A program made the translations under genes and the position numbers. Below the pieces are notes generated by a model. The model was not told the origin of the DNA, ran no database searches, and saw only the letters and a program-made list of their open reading frames with translations. Below are positions 47,787 to 58,500 of a DNA stretch of 64,000 nt, one piece after another (positions within the stretch are counted from its first letter, which is position 1; each line of letters begins with the position of its first letter). This DNA is from Dryocosmus kuriphilus (Eukaryota; Arthropoda; Insecta; Hymenoptera; Cynipidae), in the NCBI GenBank assembly GCA_038277395.1, contig CM076192.1, positions 129,358,026 through 129,422,025 of the forward strand, read 5' to 3'.

Positions 47787-48501
47787 TGCGACAAAAGTTT
47801 GAAAAAGCAAGTTTTTTATTGACACAAATACTTGAAGTATTTTTTTCTTTTTGTAAAAGAGAAAAAACTAAGCCCCACTGGATGGATAGAAAAAATACGT
47901 ATCCAATGGAATTCGATATATTTTCATTAGTAAAGTCCCTGTTAAATAAAATTTCTAAATTCTAATTTCCATAGTAGTGATATTAGACATTTCAAGGCTG
48001 GCATAGCAAAGAGATTAACCCACAGTTGATTGATTTTTCAAGAGAGATAAAAAACGTTCTGTAAAATTTAATTTTCAATTTAAAAGAAGAAGAAGAAGTA
48101 CACTTCGGGAGTATTTTAGTGTTCAATCAAGCCGAAAAAAATTGGTTTCAAAAAATGAAACACTTCTGGGTAATTGAACGCAATGTTATGTGTTTTGGGA
48201 TCTGGTCATGCGTTTTCACTAATTTTGGCAGTGATTAAAAATTATTTTTTATTTAACTAAATACTGAGGAAATCTTCTCTGGACTATTAGTTATTGAACG
48301 AACGAGAGAAGAATTTATTTAAAAAAGGTTAACGACTTCTGAGAAAAGAAAGGGGGATGTTTTTGATTTCTGAATGATATCAAAGATTTTATCAAGATTT
48401 CAAAGATTCCAAAAAGTTTGGGAAATATTTCACAACATTTGAAAGATTGACAAATATTTCAAAGATTGCAAACAGGCTAATTTATTTTGAATAAATTTTA
48501 C

Positions 48502-48612
48502 CTCTATTTTGAGGAACATGCTGTTCTCCCTGACTAGTCATTTGCGCCGGTCTTTCCCTGAATCTGGATGTAGAAGCGGAACTGGAACTGGAAGTGGAAG
48601 CTGAACTTAATT
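48502..48612 (-). CDS. Ser-rich 111-nt exon-like segment, copy 2
   Basis: Minus strand, bounded by TTTCAG upstream and GTAAAA downstream, 111 nt and open, reading LSSASTSSSSSASTSRFR. It has the same borders and frame as 30318-30428. The gene is not identified. Confidence 0.45.
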
Positions 48613-49089
48613 CTGAAAGAAGAAGTGCATTCATTTATTAAATTATAAATCATCATTTTAAAATACTAAGTAATTTTAAAAGTGGATGTAGCGATTTAAT
48701 GATTTTTTATCTTAAAGCAGTCCTTCTTCATTCTACAAAAGGGAAGAAATAGAGATGAAAGAAATATATGCTAATTGACCAACCTGACCACAGCCCTAGT
48801 TGGAATAAATACATACGGGCCGATTTCTACTTAGGAAGGTATCTCAGCTGTCCCTCACCGATTTTAATGATTCTTTGATATGTTGTAGGGCATCGAAAAA
48901 CAAGACACATTTGATTTTTTTATTGGCGGAAAAACGGTTTTAGGGGGTGAAATAGACCCTTAAAGTTATGGGTGTAAAGGGATGTTTCCATGATTTTTCA
49001 TAGAACGAGTTAATATTTTTTAACCAAACTGGGTGGAAAATTCATATTACTGAATGTGATGTAAAATGTCAATTTATTGACAATATTTG

Positions 49090-49400
49090 AATTGTCCGAT
49101 GTGCTTTAAAAAAATGTAATTATCGAGCGCGGAGCGCGAGTGTCATGATGAGAATGTATTCCTTAAGGGCGACAGAGCCTTAAGTAAAACAATTTCTTTT
49201 TTAATTTCTAATTTAAAGGTTTATACGATCCAGAAACGCCGAGCGCGTAGCGCGAGGTGAATAATCTATCGAGCGCGAAGCGCGAGTGCCGTAATTAACA
49301 TATCGAGCGCGAAGCGCGAGTGCCAACAGACGCGCGCCATAAGTGCGCTCATACTTCGCGCGAAGTTCGCGATGAGAATGTGCCCGCGATGCGGGCAGAT
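49090..49400 (+). repeat. GC-unit element, partial copy 3
   Basis: Collinear with 27900-28150: TTATCGAGCGCGGAGCGCGAG, CTTAAGGGCGACAGAGCCTTAAG, then four GAGCGCGAAGCGCGAG-type units and GATGAGAATGTGCCCGCG. Only the GC-rich end of the 1.2-kb element is present. Confidence 0.65.
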
Positions 49401-49478
49401 TTTTTTATATTATATTTCCATCTTTATTTATTTACATATTTACATTTATTTATCTATTTACTTTTATTTATATTAGAT

Positions 49479-49483
<5 letters not shown>

Positions 49484-49523
<40 letters not shown>
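49484..49523. repeat. (TA)n microsatellite
   Basis: Uninterrupted run of about 20 TA units. Confidence 0.95.
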
Positions 49524-49526
<3 letters not shown>

Positions 49527-49579
49527 TTTATCGAATATTTTGCTCTTTAAAAAATTTTGTTGAATATGTGACCATATGC

Positions 49580-49783
49580 TCATTTGGATTTGTATATGCC
49601 AGCACGGCAGAAATCTCTTTTTGTTGATCTAACGCTATCTTTGTCAAAGCTTCTCCGATGTGGAACTTCACATTTGTATATAATATCTTTAGTTAATACT
49701 AATTAAAACATTAAGGTCCACTTACGTTCAAATTGTAGAAAACTCATCAATATGTGGAGTAAAAGGACCGGAAGGAGCTTCAT
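49580..49783 (-). CDS. Small secreted peptide-like gene, copy 2
   Basis: The ATG at 49783 opens MKLLPVLLLHILMSFLQFE, again signal-peptide-like. Exon 1 would end at GAAC|GTAAGT (49726) and exon 2 would begin after ACTAAAG at 49686, phase 1. Exon 2 encodes YKCEVPHRRSFDKD and DFCRAGIYKSK and then hits a TGA at 49582-49580, 16 codons before the stop of copy 1. The intron would be 39 nt. The first Cys matches copy 1; the second is shifted by one position. This copy may be a truncated pseudogene. Confidence 0.33.
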
Positions 49784-50640
49784 TTTCGTTAAGTAGGCAT
49801 AACGCGAGAGAACAGTTTACTGATTTTTCAGAAACTTCGTACAAATGACTCGATGACTGTGTCTTTATACCTTCTATCTAATAACAACGCTTTATTTATT
49901 CCTTAAGTAAATCAAAAGTGGAAGAAGGACGGTTGGTTATCACAGATCTCAAAATATAGGGAAGGGGAACCGAATGTGGATAAGGGTCAAAATCTGCATC
50001 AATGCTGCCTTTAGCTGGGAATTAATGTTATAATTACATGCATTTGGAGGATAAGTTTATATTAACTAATAATTATTTATTTATAATTCAGATATTTCAG
50101 GTGGCGGCTGTGTTTATCCATGAAAATAATTCAATGCATAAATATTGACAGCCCTAAAGTTTTAAATCATGGCTGACTAGCGTGAAGATACAGTAACAAA
50201 TAATTCAATATCTCATGACTGTTTTTGTTTCACATACACAAAAAATAAAGAATGTGTTAAAAAATTTCACGGATTTAGATAATGTATAATTATACGTGTC
50301 ATTCGCGACGTGTTTTTGTAATATTTGTTTCCGCGGAACTGATATAACTCTTTTTATGCTGTGCGAATCTATACTATTTAAATAAAGGAGTCAATTTTTT
50401 TGTAATTTTGTTTATTTAGAATCTTTGGTTAAAACTGTTTGGCGGTCAGATGGCACCTGAAGAAGGCATTGATTTGCTTTCTCTTCTACCTTACCGCCCA
50501 AATTCAGTTTGAATGACAGAATGTAAAATCATTAATGAGAATATAAGTTTTAGAATGGCAGAAATATTGCAAATTCACGACAATCCAATGTTTAAAAGCT
50601 TATTTTTGATTAAGTGCTCAAAATATTGGTAAGTAAAATA

Positions 50641-52310
50641 TTTATGCCACTTATAAGATTTTATTAATTCTTTATAAAATAATGACCTTAACCATTTTCA
50701 AAAATATTTTTGTGATTTGTTCTACTAAAAGTGAAAAGTTTTCATGTTGTTCAGTTTCTAATACATACCTCCTATTATTTGATATTTTTTACGTACCTGA
50801 AATTCATTTTAAAGATAAAAATCCTTTTTCATTTAATACTAGTTTCTTTGTTATAAATTAATTGCGCAGATTTTGAGTTTCATTAAATTACGATAGTTAT
50901 TAATACATAAAAATTAAATTTATGGTAACTTCGTTTTAATAAAATTTTAATTTCAAAGATTTTAACACTTTTGTTAACTAAAAATTTGTCTCACAAATTT
51001 TTATGAAAAATGCTTTATTATTAACTGCTATTCTATTAAAGTATATAAAAAAGAAAATTAAAAATCGTCTAATAATAAATAATAATATTAAAATCTCGGA
51101 AAAATTCTTTATTTATTAAAAACACTTAAATTTAATAGTTTTTATGTTTCTGAAGTTTATTATGAAGAGAATTTTTTTCATCTTTAATAATTAATAATTT
51201 AATTATGTTAAATTAATTAATTCAATAGATTTCTGATGTAAAAAGTGACCACTTTTTCGGCAGCAATAATTGTATATAATATGTAAGTTCTGAAAAATAA
51301 AAATAAATGTTCAAGTTTATCCAAAAAAATAAAATTAATAATTATTAATTTGATTGTAATAAAAATTTAATTTTAAATTTGTTGAAATTTTTTGTATTTC
51401 TAAGTTCAAAATTACATTAAAATATATAAACTATCCTTAAAAACAATAACTAATATTAAAATACAATTTTTTTTTGAATTGTATAAAAACTTAGTTAATA
51501 AGTTTTTATAAAAAATTATCTTATTATAACCCGGATCATTTACTTCGGCGTACAATATATTAACCTAAAGATATTGAAAATTTAAGAAGTTGTTTTAAAG
51601 AAATTTGAATTAAAGTAAAAATCTTAAAAAATTAAAGTTAGCATACTAACTTTTAGTAAATGCATACAAATTCAGTTAACAAATAGTTGATTTATTAGAA
51701 ATGTTGTTTATTTGAAGTTTTGAAATTCTTTTTGAAAAAGTGTTTACTTTTCTTTGAGTTAAAGTTCGTTAGAAAACATTCTTTAATTCCGAGATTTTAC
51801 TGTGTGAAAATATATATCCTACAATTAAGCATGTAATTTATTTTTGGAAAATGTTACTAAGTTTCGGAAGCTTTAAATTTCATTCGAGTACTCCATTAGT
51901 TTTTATATGAAACTCCAATCCCGAGTTAACTCGAAACTTTCAGGGCGGAAATTTTCACTTCTCACTTCTCAGTTTCTTGATCCATGGCTCAAATCAGTGA
52001 AGGTTGCGACATCTCTACTGCTGTCAACTCATTTATTGTCAATGGTGAAAAATATGTTTTAATTCGCCAACGATAAACATAATTATGTTTTTAAGTGGAA
52101 TTTAAAAAGGGGCAACGTTTTTGAAAGTATGGTATCCTGACATCTAGCCCGATTTTACTTATACTTTGCTGTTTTTCGAACTACTGTTATCAACGTGGCG
52201 GACGACGCTGTTTCCCCCAAATTAGACGAAAAAGAAGAAACTATCTCCGTTCCATGTAAAGTTTAACCGGCAATGTTAGTTTTTATTTTAGCGAATCTTT
52301 CACCTAGAAC
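50641..52310 (-). repeat. Dispersed repeat segments b and a, copy 3 (inverted)
   Basis: Reverse complement of the 36680-38200 arrangement: segment b at 50690-51790 (ACCCGGATC near 51530), a 70-bp end block with ATCCTACAATTAAGCATGTAATTT near 51825, and segment a at 51940-52310. No ORF of note. Confidence 0.55.
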
Positions 52311-52484
52311 GCACGTCATTTTTATCTTTCGTTTTTTTTTGAAACTTATTTGTTTAGTCGATAACAGTAGTATAGCAAGGAGGATACGGCATCACCACGA
52401 CAAGCTTCGCGCTGCCGCCGACAGATGGCGCCACTACTCCCTCAGTGGTGTGTGTCCATGCTAAGTATCGACAGTCGGTATTAC

Positions 52485-52775
52485 CCTCGGTCGGTAAGGT
52501 AGGGTTTCTGGATCTATTAGAAACATGGCAGTTTGTCACCATCAGTCGATAAGGTAGAAATCTGTGGCAGTTTATTACCATCAGTCGGTAAGGTAGAAAT
52601 CTATGGTAGTTTGTTACCATCAGTCGGTAAGGTAGAAATCTGTGGTAGTTTTTTACCATCAGTCGGTAAGGCAGAAATCTGTGACAGTTTGTTACCATCA
52701 GTCGGTAAGGCAGAAATCTTTCACTTGTGAAATAAGCTATTTAACGTTAGTCGGTAAGGTAGGGTTCTGTTCCAG
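52485..52775. repeat. 39-bp minisatellite
   Basis: About five copies of a 39-bp unit around CAGTCGGTAAGGTAGAAATC (52540-52725), flanked on each side by a variant GTCGGTAAGGTAGGG. Copies differ by one to three bases. Confidence 0.85.
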
Positions 52776-52919
52776 ACTATATACCTCGAGAATTGACGCG
52801 GTTCATGTCCGTGCTAAGCTTACTTTAGTACGCAATAGTTAGAGACACGAAATCACCACCCTTACCCCTTCTCTCTCACCCATGAGCAAGTAGAAATGCA
52901 GTCAGGGTTATGTAATGGA

Positions 52920-53635
52920 ATTTTCCAAGTTCCAAAATTGTTCATATCACGAAAACCGTAAGAGATATGTCAAAAGACGTTAGGACAATGGAGAAGTTTT
53001 TCACACTGATATAAATGATAGACTAAAAAAAAATTTCAAAATTCCAAGATTTTTTGATTTTTCTATGCTCATTTTCAAATTTTTGCAGATATCTCGAAAA
53101 CGGTAAGAGCTACGTAAAAACGGACAAAATTTTGGGGTTTATAAAAAAGGGTACTTCCTCAGACTGATCTAAATGATAGCGTTAAAAAATTTTCAAAATT
53201 CCAACATTTTTTATTTTTTTGGATTTTCAAAAGTTGGTGGTATCTCGAAAACGGCAAGAGCTATGCAAAAACGGACAAAATTTTCATTCTATTAGAACGC
53301 TTTCTCAAGCCAATCTATCTGATGCGCTAAAATTTTTTTCAAAATTCCAAAATTTTTGTAATTTCCAAAATTGTTCGTATCTCGAAAACCGTAAGCAATA
53401 TGACAAAAGGGATTAGGACAAGTGGAAAGTTTTTCACACTGATATAAATGATAGCCTTAAAAAAATTTCAAAATTCCAAGATTTTTTTGCATTTTTCAAA
53501 ATTTTGCAGATATCTCGAAAACGGTAAGCGATATGGAAAAAGGGATTAGAGAAGGGGAAACTCTCTCGGGCTGATCTAAATTACAGGCCAAAGAATTTTT
53601 CAAAATTCCAAGATTTTTGTTTTGCTTTTTTGCAT
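52920..53635. repeat. Degenerate tandem repeat, about 140-bp unit
   Basis: Five diverged units, each carrying an ATCTCGAAAACGGTAAGAG-like core (near 52947, 53091, 53240, 53380 and 53512), a CACACTGATATAAATGATAG-like middle and TTCAAAATTCCAAGATTTTT. It lies directly upstream of the HSE-bearing region of the polymerase unit. Confidence 0.75.
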
Positions 53636-53639
53636 TCTT

Positions 53640-54030
53640 CATTATTCACGTCAGAATGTTCTAGAATCTACACGTTTCGACAAGTTACGCAAAATTAAGC
53701 AATGTTGCGCAATATGATGCAACTATTTTTCGCGCCAAAATATTCTAGAATCGACAAGATGATGCAGGTTTCGACAAGCTTCGACACGTTTAAACAAGAT
53801 GATGCACGTTTCGACAAGTTTCGACAAGTTTCAACAAGATGATGCAATGTTGCGCAATATGATGTAACGATTTTTCCCGCCAGAATGTTCTAGAAGGTTA
53901 GGTTGCACAACGTTGCGCAAGATGATGCAATGTTGTGCAATATGGTGCAACGATTTTTCCCGCCAGAATGTTCTAGAAGGTTAGATTGCGCAACGTTGCG
54001 CAAGATGATGCAACGTGTTCTCGAAGAATC
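53640..54030 (+). promoter_or_regulatory. Array of heat-shock-element-like trimers and TTGCGCAA palindromes
   Basis: Perfect GAAnnTTCnnGAA trimers occur at 53654-53666, 53883-53895 and 53966-53978. Close variants are at 53738-53750 (AAA in place of the first GAA) and 54018-54030 (TTCnnGAAnnATC). The sites lie in a degenerate tandem repeat that also carries repeated TTGCGCAA and GATGATGCAA words and TTTTTCCCGCCAGAATG. The last site ends 20 bases before a TATA box. Three pentamer units in correct phase match the known binding site of heat-shock factor. That it responds to heat is inference. Confidence 0.65.
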
Positions 54031-54049
54031 TGGTGGGGGAGAGGTGGTC

Positions 54050-54084
54050 TATAAAAGTGCGAGTGGAGTGGAGTGCCGTCAGTT
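54050..54084 (+). promoter_or_regulatory. Core promoter: TATA box and initiator
   Basis: TATAAAA at 54050-54056 and TCAGTT at 54079-54084, which matches the arthropod initiator TCAKTY. The A at 54081, the likely +1, is 31 bases downstream of the first T of the TATA box, the standard spacing. It would drive a transcript with a leader of about 730 nt to the ATG at 54810. Confidence 0.72.
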
Positions 54085-54189
54085 CAGCGTTGTCTGTTAA
54101 GTGTGTCACATTGAGCGACGAAAATCTCCAGTGCAGCTTTTTGTGAATTTTACTATTGACTGGTGAAATAATCTAAAGACAAAGCGAAA

Positions 54190-54650
54190 AGTGCATAACT
54201 GCAGTTTCTTATGGACCAGAAGTGCAGTTTGTGTTATGGACTTTGAAAGGAAGAATAGTGAGCGGTGAAATAAGGATATTGCATTTAAAGACAAAGTGAA
54301 AAGTGCATAACTGCAGTTTCTTATGGACTTTACTAGTATTATGGACTTTGAAAGGAAGAATAGTGAGCGGTGAAATAAGGATATTGCATTTAAAGACAAA
54401 GTGAAAAGTGCATAACTGCAGTTTCTTATGGACTTTACTAGTATTATGGACTTTGAAAGGAAGAATAGTGAGCGGTGAAATAAGGATATTGCATTTAAAG
54501 ACAAAGTGAAAAGTGCATAACTGCAGTTTCTTATGGACTTTACTAGTATTTATGGACTTTGAAAGGAAGAATAGTGAGCGGTTAAATAAGGATATTGCAT
54601 TTAAAGACAAAGTGAAAAGTGCATAACTGCAGTTTCTTATGGACTGTTGA
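54190..54650. repeat. 105-bp tandem repeat in the 5' leader
   Basis: About four near-identical copies, recognisable by GTGCATAACTGCAGTTTC at 54192, 54303, 54408, 54513 and 54619 (spacing 105-106 after the first, which has a variant unit). Each also carries GAAAGGAAGAATAGTGAGCGG. Minus-strand frames through it are artefacts of the periodicity. Confidence 0.9.
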
Positions 54651-54809
54651 AAGAAACCAGAAGTGCTGTTTGTGTTATAGATTTTTTATATATATTGTGA
54701 CTTTAAAGACATTATTGATAGTGACTTTACTATTAAGAAAATCTCCAGTGAAGTTCTTTTTTGACCGATATTTTTTTCTTATCTGCGAATAAAAAAAAAC
54801 TCCGTCAAA

Positions 54810-55562
54810 ATGATACTCGACGAGTGTGTAAAGCTTGTTCCGGATATAGAGGATGCGTTGAGCTTGATGGAATCGTCTGGATTCACACCCCTCGATAAAG
54901 TGAAGAAATGGAAAAAAGAGTGCTCACTTTGTTTGAAGGTAGTTAGGAGGGAACTGAGAAGAAAAACACCACCGAAGACTTTAGGCGAAAAACAAAAATG
55001 TCTAAATATAATTGAGAAGCTCGCGTGCTTGGAGGTACGCTTCGATGTATTAGATAAGAAGAGGGGAGGAGGAGGAGGAGGAAAATCCGATGACACCGAT
55101 AGTCGTGTCAAATGGCTAGATGTCGACAAAGCGTTCAATGCTCGCATTAAAACGTGTGTAGTGGCAAATGTAGTACACAAGGACGTTCTTGCTTTCTTAG
55201 ACGATGCGCAACGTCTCTTTATTTCACATGTGAGCAAGGACATACGACACCATAAATCACTAATGATAAACACTGTACTTCTTGCCTATTATACAAAAAT
55301 TGGCAAAGACAAGCCCGATGACAAGAACTTTAAATCAAAGAACGTAGCCTTATACTATACGACTGATTTAAAGTTATGGTTTGAAACCTATGTCAGGTAC
55401 CCGGTCCTCAAAGAAATGGAGGAATTTGAGGAGAAAGACTCTGGGTGGACCCTTCACTCCATAATAAAACTTTCCATCAACATCAACAAATTGAATCCCA
55501 TGAAGGCAGGTTCATACGTTGATCTTCCACCATCGATCAAGAGGAAAGAAGCAGCTGCGTGA
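54810..55562 (+). CDS. N-terminal part of Polinton/adintovirus-like DNA polymerase protein (separate ORF here)
   Basis: 250 codons from ATG in a good context (TCAAAATGA). Residues 1-85 are Lys- and Cys-containing and unrecognised, residues about 85-91 are a Gly run from a GGA repeat, and residues about 95-245 (WLDVDKAFNARIKTCVVANV, DSGWTLHSIIKLSINI, GSYVDLPPSI) match the region that normally precedes the polymerase in the insect members of this protein family. The ORF ends in TGA at 55560-55562, overlapping the polymerase frame, which is in the -1 frame and open from 55523. So either the gene is broken by a one-base change, or the frame is shifted during translation, or the assembly has an error. 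The matching stretch of the mirrored arm lies outside the window. Confidence 0.72.
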   Translation: MILDECVKLVPDIEDALSLMESSGFTPLDKVKKWKKECSLCLKVVRRELRRKTPPKTLGEKQKCLNIIEKLACLEVRFDVLDKKRGGGGGGKSDDTDSRVKWLDVDKAFNARIKTCVVANVVHKDVLAFLDDAQRLFISHVSKDIRHHKSLMINTVLLAYYTKIGKDKPDDKNFKSKNVALYYTTDLKLWFETYVRYPVLKEMEEFEEKDSGWTLHSIIKLSININKLNPMKAGSYVDLPPSIKRKEAAA

Positions 55563-58500
55563 ACATACAAAATAAATATGACAACGAGTGCTTCAAGTGG
55601 GCAATACTCTCAGCCTTACACCCACCTGACGATATTATAAATGCTAATCGCGTGTCAAAATACCAACAATACAAGGATGAGCTGGATTTTTCCGACATCA
55701 GTTTTCCAGTTGCGCTCAAGGATGTGAAAAAATTCGAGGAGAAGAATCAAATCTCTGTGAATGTCTACGGCCTCACTAAAAAGAGTGAAAATAAATTCAC
55801 AGTGGTGCCTCTTCACCTCACCTCACAAAAAAGAGACACGCACGTAAATCTTCTTCGTGTGGAGGAAGATTATGTTTGTGTGGATGGTGAAGAAGAAGAA
55901 GAAAAAGAAGAAGAAGAACCAAGAACCTTCAATTTTCACTACGTTTGGATTAAAGACCTATCGCGCTTGGTCTTTAGACAACTGTCCGCAAACAGAAATA
56001 AGAAATATATCTGTGACCGGTGCTTGCACTACTTTGCAAGTATGGAAAAACTGGAAGCACACACTGAAGATTGTATAAAACTAAATGACTGCAGAGTGGT
56101 GCTTCCAGAACCCGGGAGGAACATTGTTGAATTTAAGAACTTTAAGAACCGAGAGCGAGCTCCTTTCATCATATACGCGGACTGTGAGTCTCTTTTGATA
56201 CCCGTAAATGATGATGATGAAGGAGCAGAAAGAACCTCGAATACTGAGGTCTTTGAAAGACATGAGGTCTTCAATATTGGCTACATGTTTAAGTGCAGTT
56301 ATGATGAAACACTGTCCTTTTACGAGTCATGTCCGGACGATGTGGAGCCGGCAAAGTGGTTTGCTGAGCAGTTGCACAAAATTGCCCAGAAATGTGACAA
56401 GATTTTGGCATCTCCAGTACCAATGGAAAAAATAACTTTTGAGCAGCAGGAAGCCTTTATAGATGCCAAAACTTGTCACATTTGCCAGAAGGCACTACAT
56501 CCTCCAATGAAAAAGGTGCATGATCATTGTCACTTGACAGGTAAGTACCGTGGTCCTGCGCATGAGCATTGCAACTTGGTATATCAGGACTCACACACCA
56601 TACCGGTTGTGTTTCATAATCTGAGTGGGTATGACGCTCACTTTATCATTCGTGACATTGCCACACAATTTGAGGGAAGAGTTAAAGTTCTTGCGCTCAA
56701 TAAGGAAAAGTACATTTCCTTCACAAAGTACGTTCAGGAAACTCAGATAAAATTTAGATTCATCGATTCATTTAGATTCATGGCCTCTTCCCTAGAGAAG
56801 TTAGCGTCATACCTCACTCAGTATAAAATTGTCAGTGCAGTGTTTGCTGGTGTTGAGAGGGAGAAAGTTGAGCTTCTCACGAGGAAGGGTGTTCTGCCCT
56901 ATGAATACCTGGACTCGAGGGACAGACTCAATGAAACCGAGCTTCCACCAAAAGAAAAATTTTACAGCACACTGAATGATTCGGCAATATCGGACGAAGA
57001 TTATGCACATGCACAACAGGTATGGTGTGCATTTAACATCAAGACACTCGGCCAGTACGTCAGTCTGTACATGAAAACTGACGTTCTACTTTTGGCTGAC
57101 ATTTTCGAAAGTTTCCGAGAACAGTGTCTCGAGGCTTACGACTTGGATCCAGCACACTACTACACCACTCCTGGCTTGACATGGGATGCCATGCTCAAAT
57201 ATTCAAAGGTAAGATTAGAGCTCCTCACCGAGGTTGATATGCTGTTGATGATTGAGCAAGGCAAAAGGGGTGGAGTAAGTCAATGCCCCAACCGTTATGC
57301 CATTGCCAATAACAAATACATGCCAGCGTTCAACAAAGATGGGGAGATCATCTTCATTGAATACTTAGATGCAAATAACCTGTACGGTTGGGCAATGGAA
57401 CAGCCCCTCCCTTACGGTGGATTCGAGTGGGTTACGAACTTGCAAAATTTTGATTTCGACATTCCAGACGATTCACCCTTTGGCTACATTCTGGAAGTAG
57501 ATTTGGACTATCCCGCGGAACTTCATGACAAGCACAATGACTTGCCGTTTTGCCCAGAACACTCGAGTCCACCGGGGTCCAGCCAGGAGAAGCTCCTAAC
57601 TACCTTCCTGCCGAAACGAAAGTACGTTCTCCATTATCGTGCTCTGAAAAATGCATTAGCCCATGGATTGAAACTTGTCAAAATTCATAGAGTCTTGAAA
57701 TTCAATCAATCTACATGGTTGAAAAGTTACATTGATTTTAATACTGCATTGAGGACTAACGCTAAAAACGAGTTTGAAAAGAATCTCTTCAAACTCATGA
57801 ATAATGCAGTTTACGGAAAGACAATGGAGAACGTACGAAAATACGTTGATGTGAAACTCGTGACAAAGTGGGAGGGTAGGTATGGAGCAGAAGCCCTCAT
57901 AGCCCGACCAAACTTTCACAGTCGAGCAATCTTCAGTGAAAATCTCGTTGCAATTGAACTGAGAAGAACTGAAGTTTTGTTTAACAAGCCGATCTATGTA
58001 GGGCTTGCTGTGCTGGATATCTCCAAAATCCTAATGTACGACTTTCACTACGACTACATGCTTGAAAAATACGGTGACAAATGCAAACTACTATACACTG
58101 ACACGGACAGTCTTATTTACGAAGTAAAATGTAATGACATTTACGCCGACATGAAAGACGACATTGACAAATTTGACACCTCCGACTATCCTCGAGACAA
58201 TGTTTTCGGAATGCCGCAAGTCAACAAAAAAGTTCTAGGCCTCATGAAGGATGAGTGTTGTGGTAAAATCATCACTGAGTTTGTTGGCTTGCGGAGTAAA
58301 ATGTACAGTATCCGTGTAAATGGCGAAGACTTTGTCAAAAAAGCCAAAGGCGTAAAAGCAGGCATTGTACGCAAAACAATCACATTCAACGACTACACGG
58401 AATGCTTGAGAAATTTGTCAGTCCAAAGCAGAACCCAGTATGTCATCAGATCAAGACTACACAATGTCGAGACGATTAAACAATCAAAAATTGCACTGAG

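Larger units (their letters stand above)
47790..50640 (-). repeat. Right arm of about 3-kb diverged inverted repeat
   Basis: Reverse complement of 28200-31150. It includes the Ser-rich exon (48612-48502) and the secreted-peptide-like ORF (49783-49580). Between them a GC-unit block (49090-49400) and a TA microsatellite (49484-49523) are present that the left arm lacks. Confidence 0.7.

Noticed and set aside
49484..49523. TA run as a cruciform or origin
   Set aside because: An ordinary TA microsatellite with no supporting context.
52354..52730. Repetitive ORFs on both strands with HRFLPYRLMV and SVGKVEICGSL units
   Set aside because: 39 is a multiple of three, so the minisatellite keeps frames open on both strands. 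No start context or other coding sign.
52485..54030. CRISPR-like array of spaced repeats
   Set aside because: The spacers are not unique, the units are head-to-tail degenerate satellites, and the genome is eukaryotic.
54106..54610. Minus-strand ORFs of about 130 codons with repeated SLFHRSLFFLSKSI
   Set aside because: They are an artefact of the 105-bp tandem repeat in the leader.
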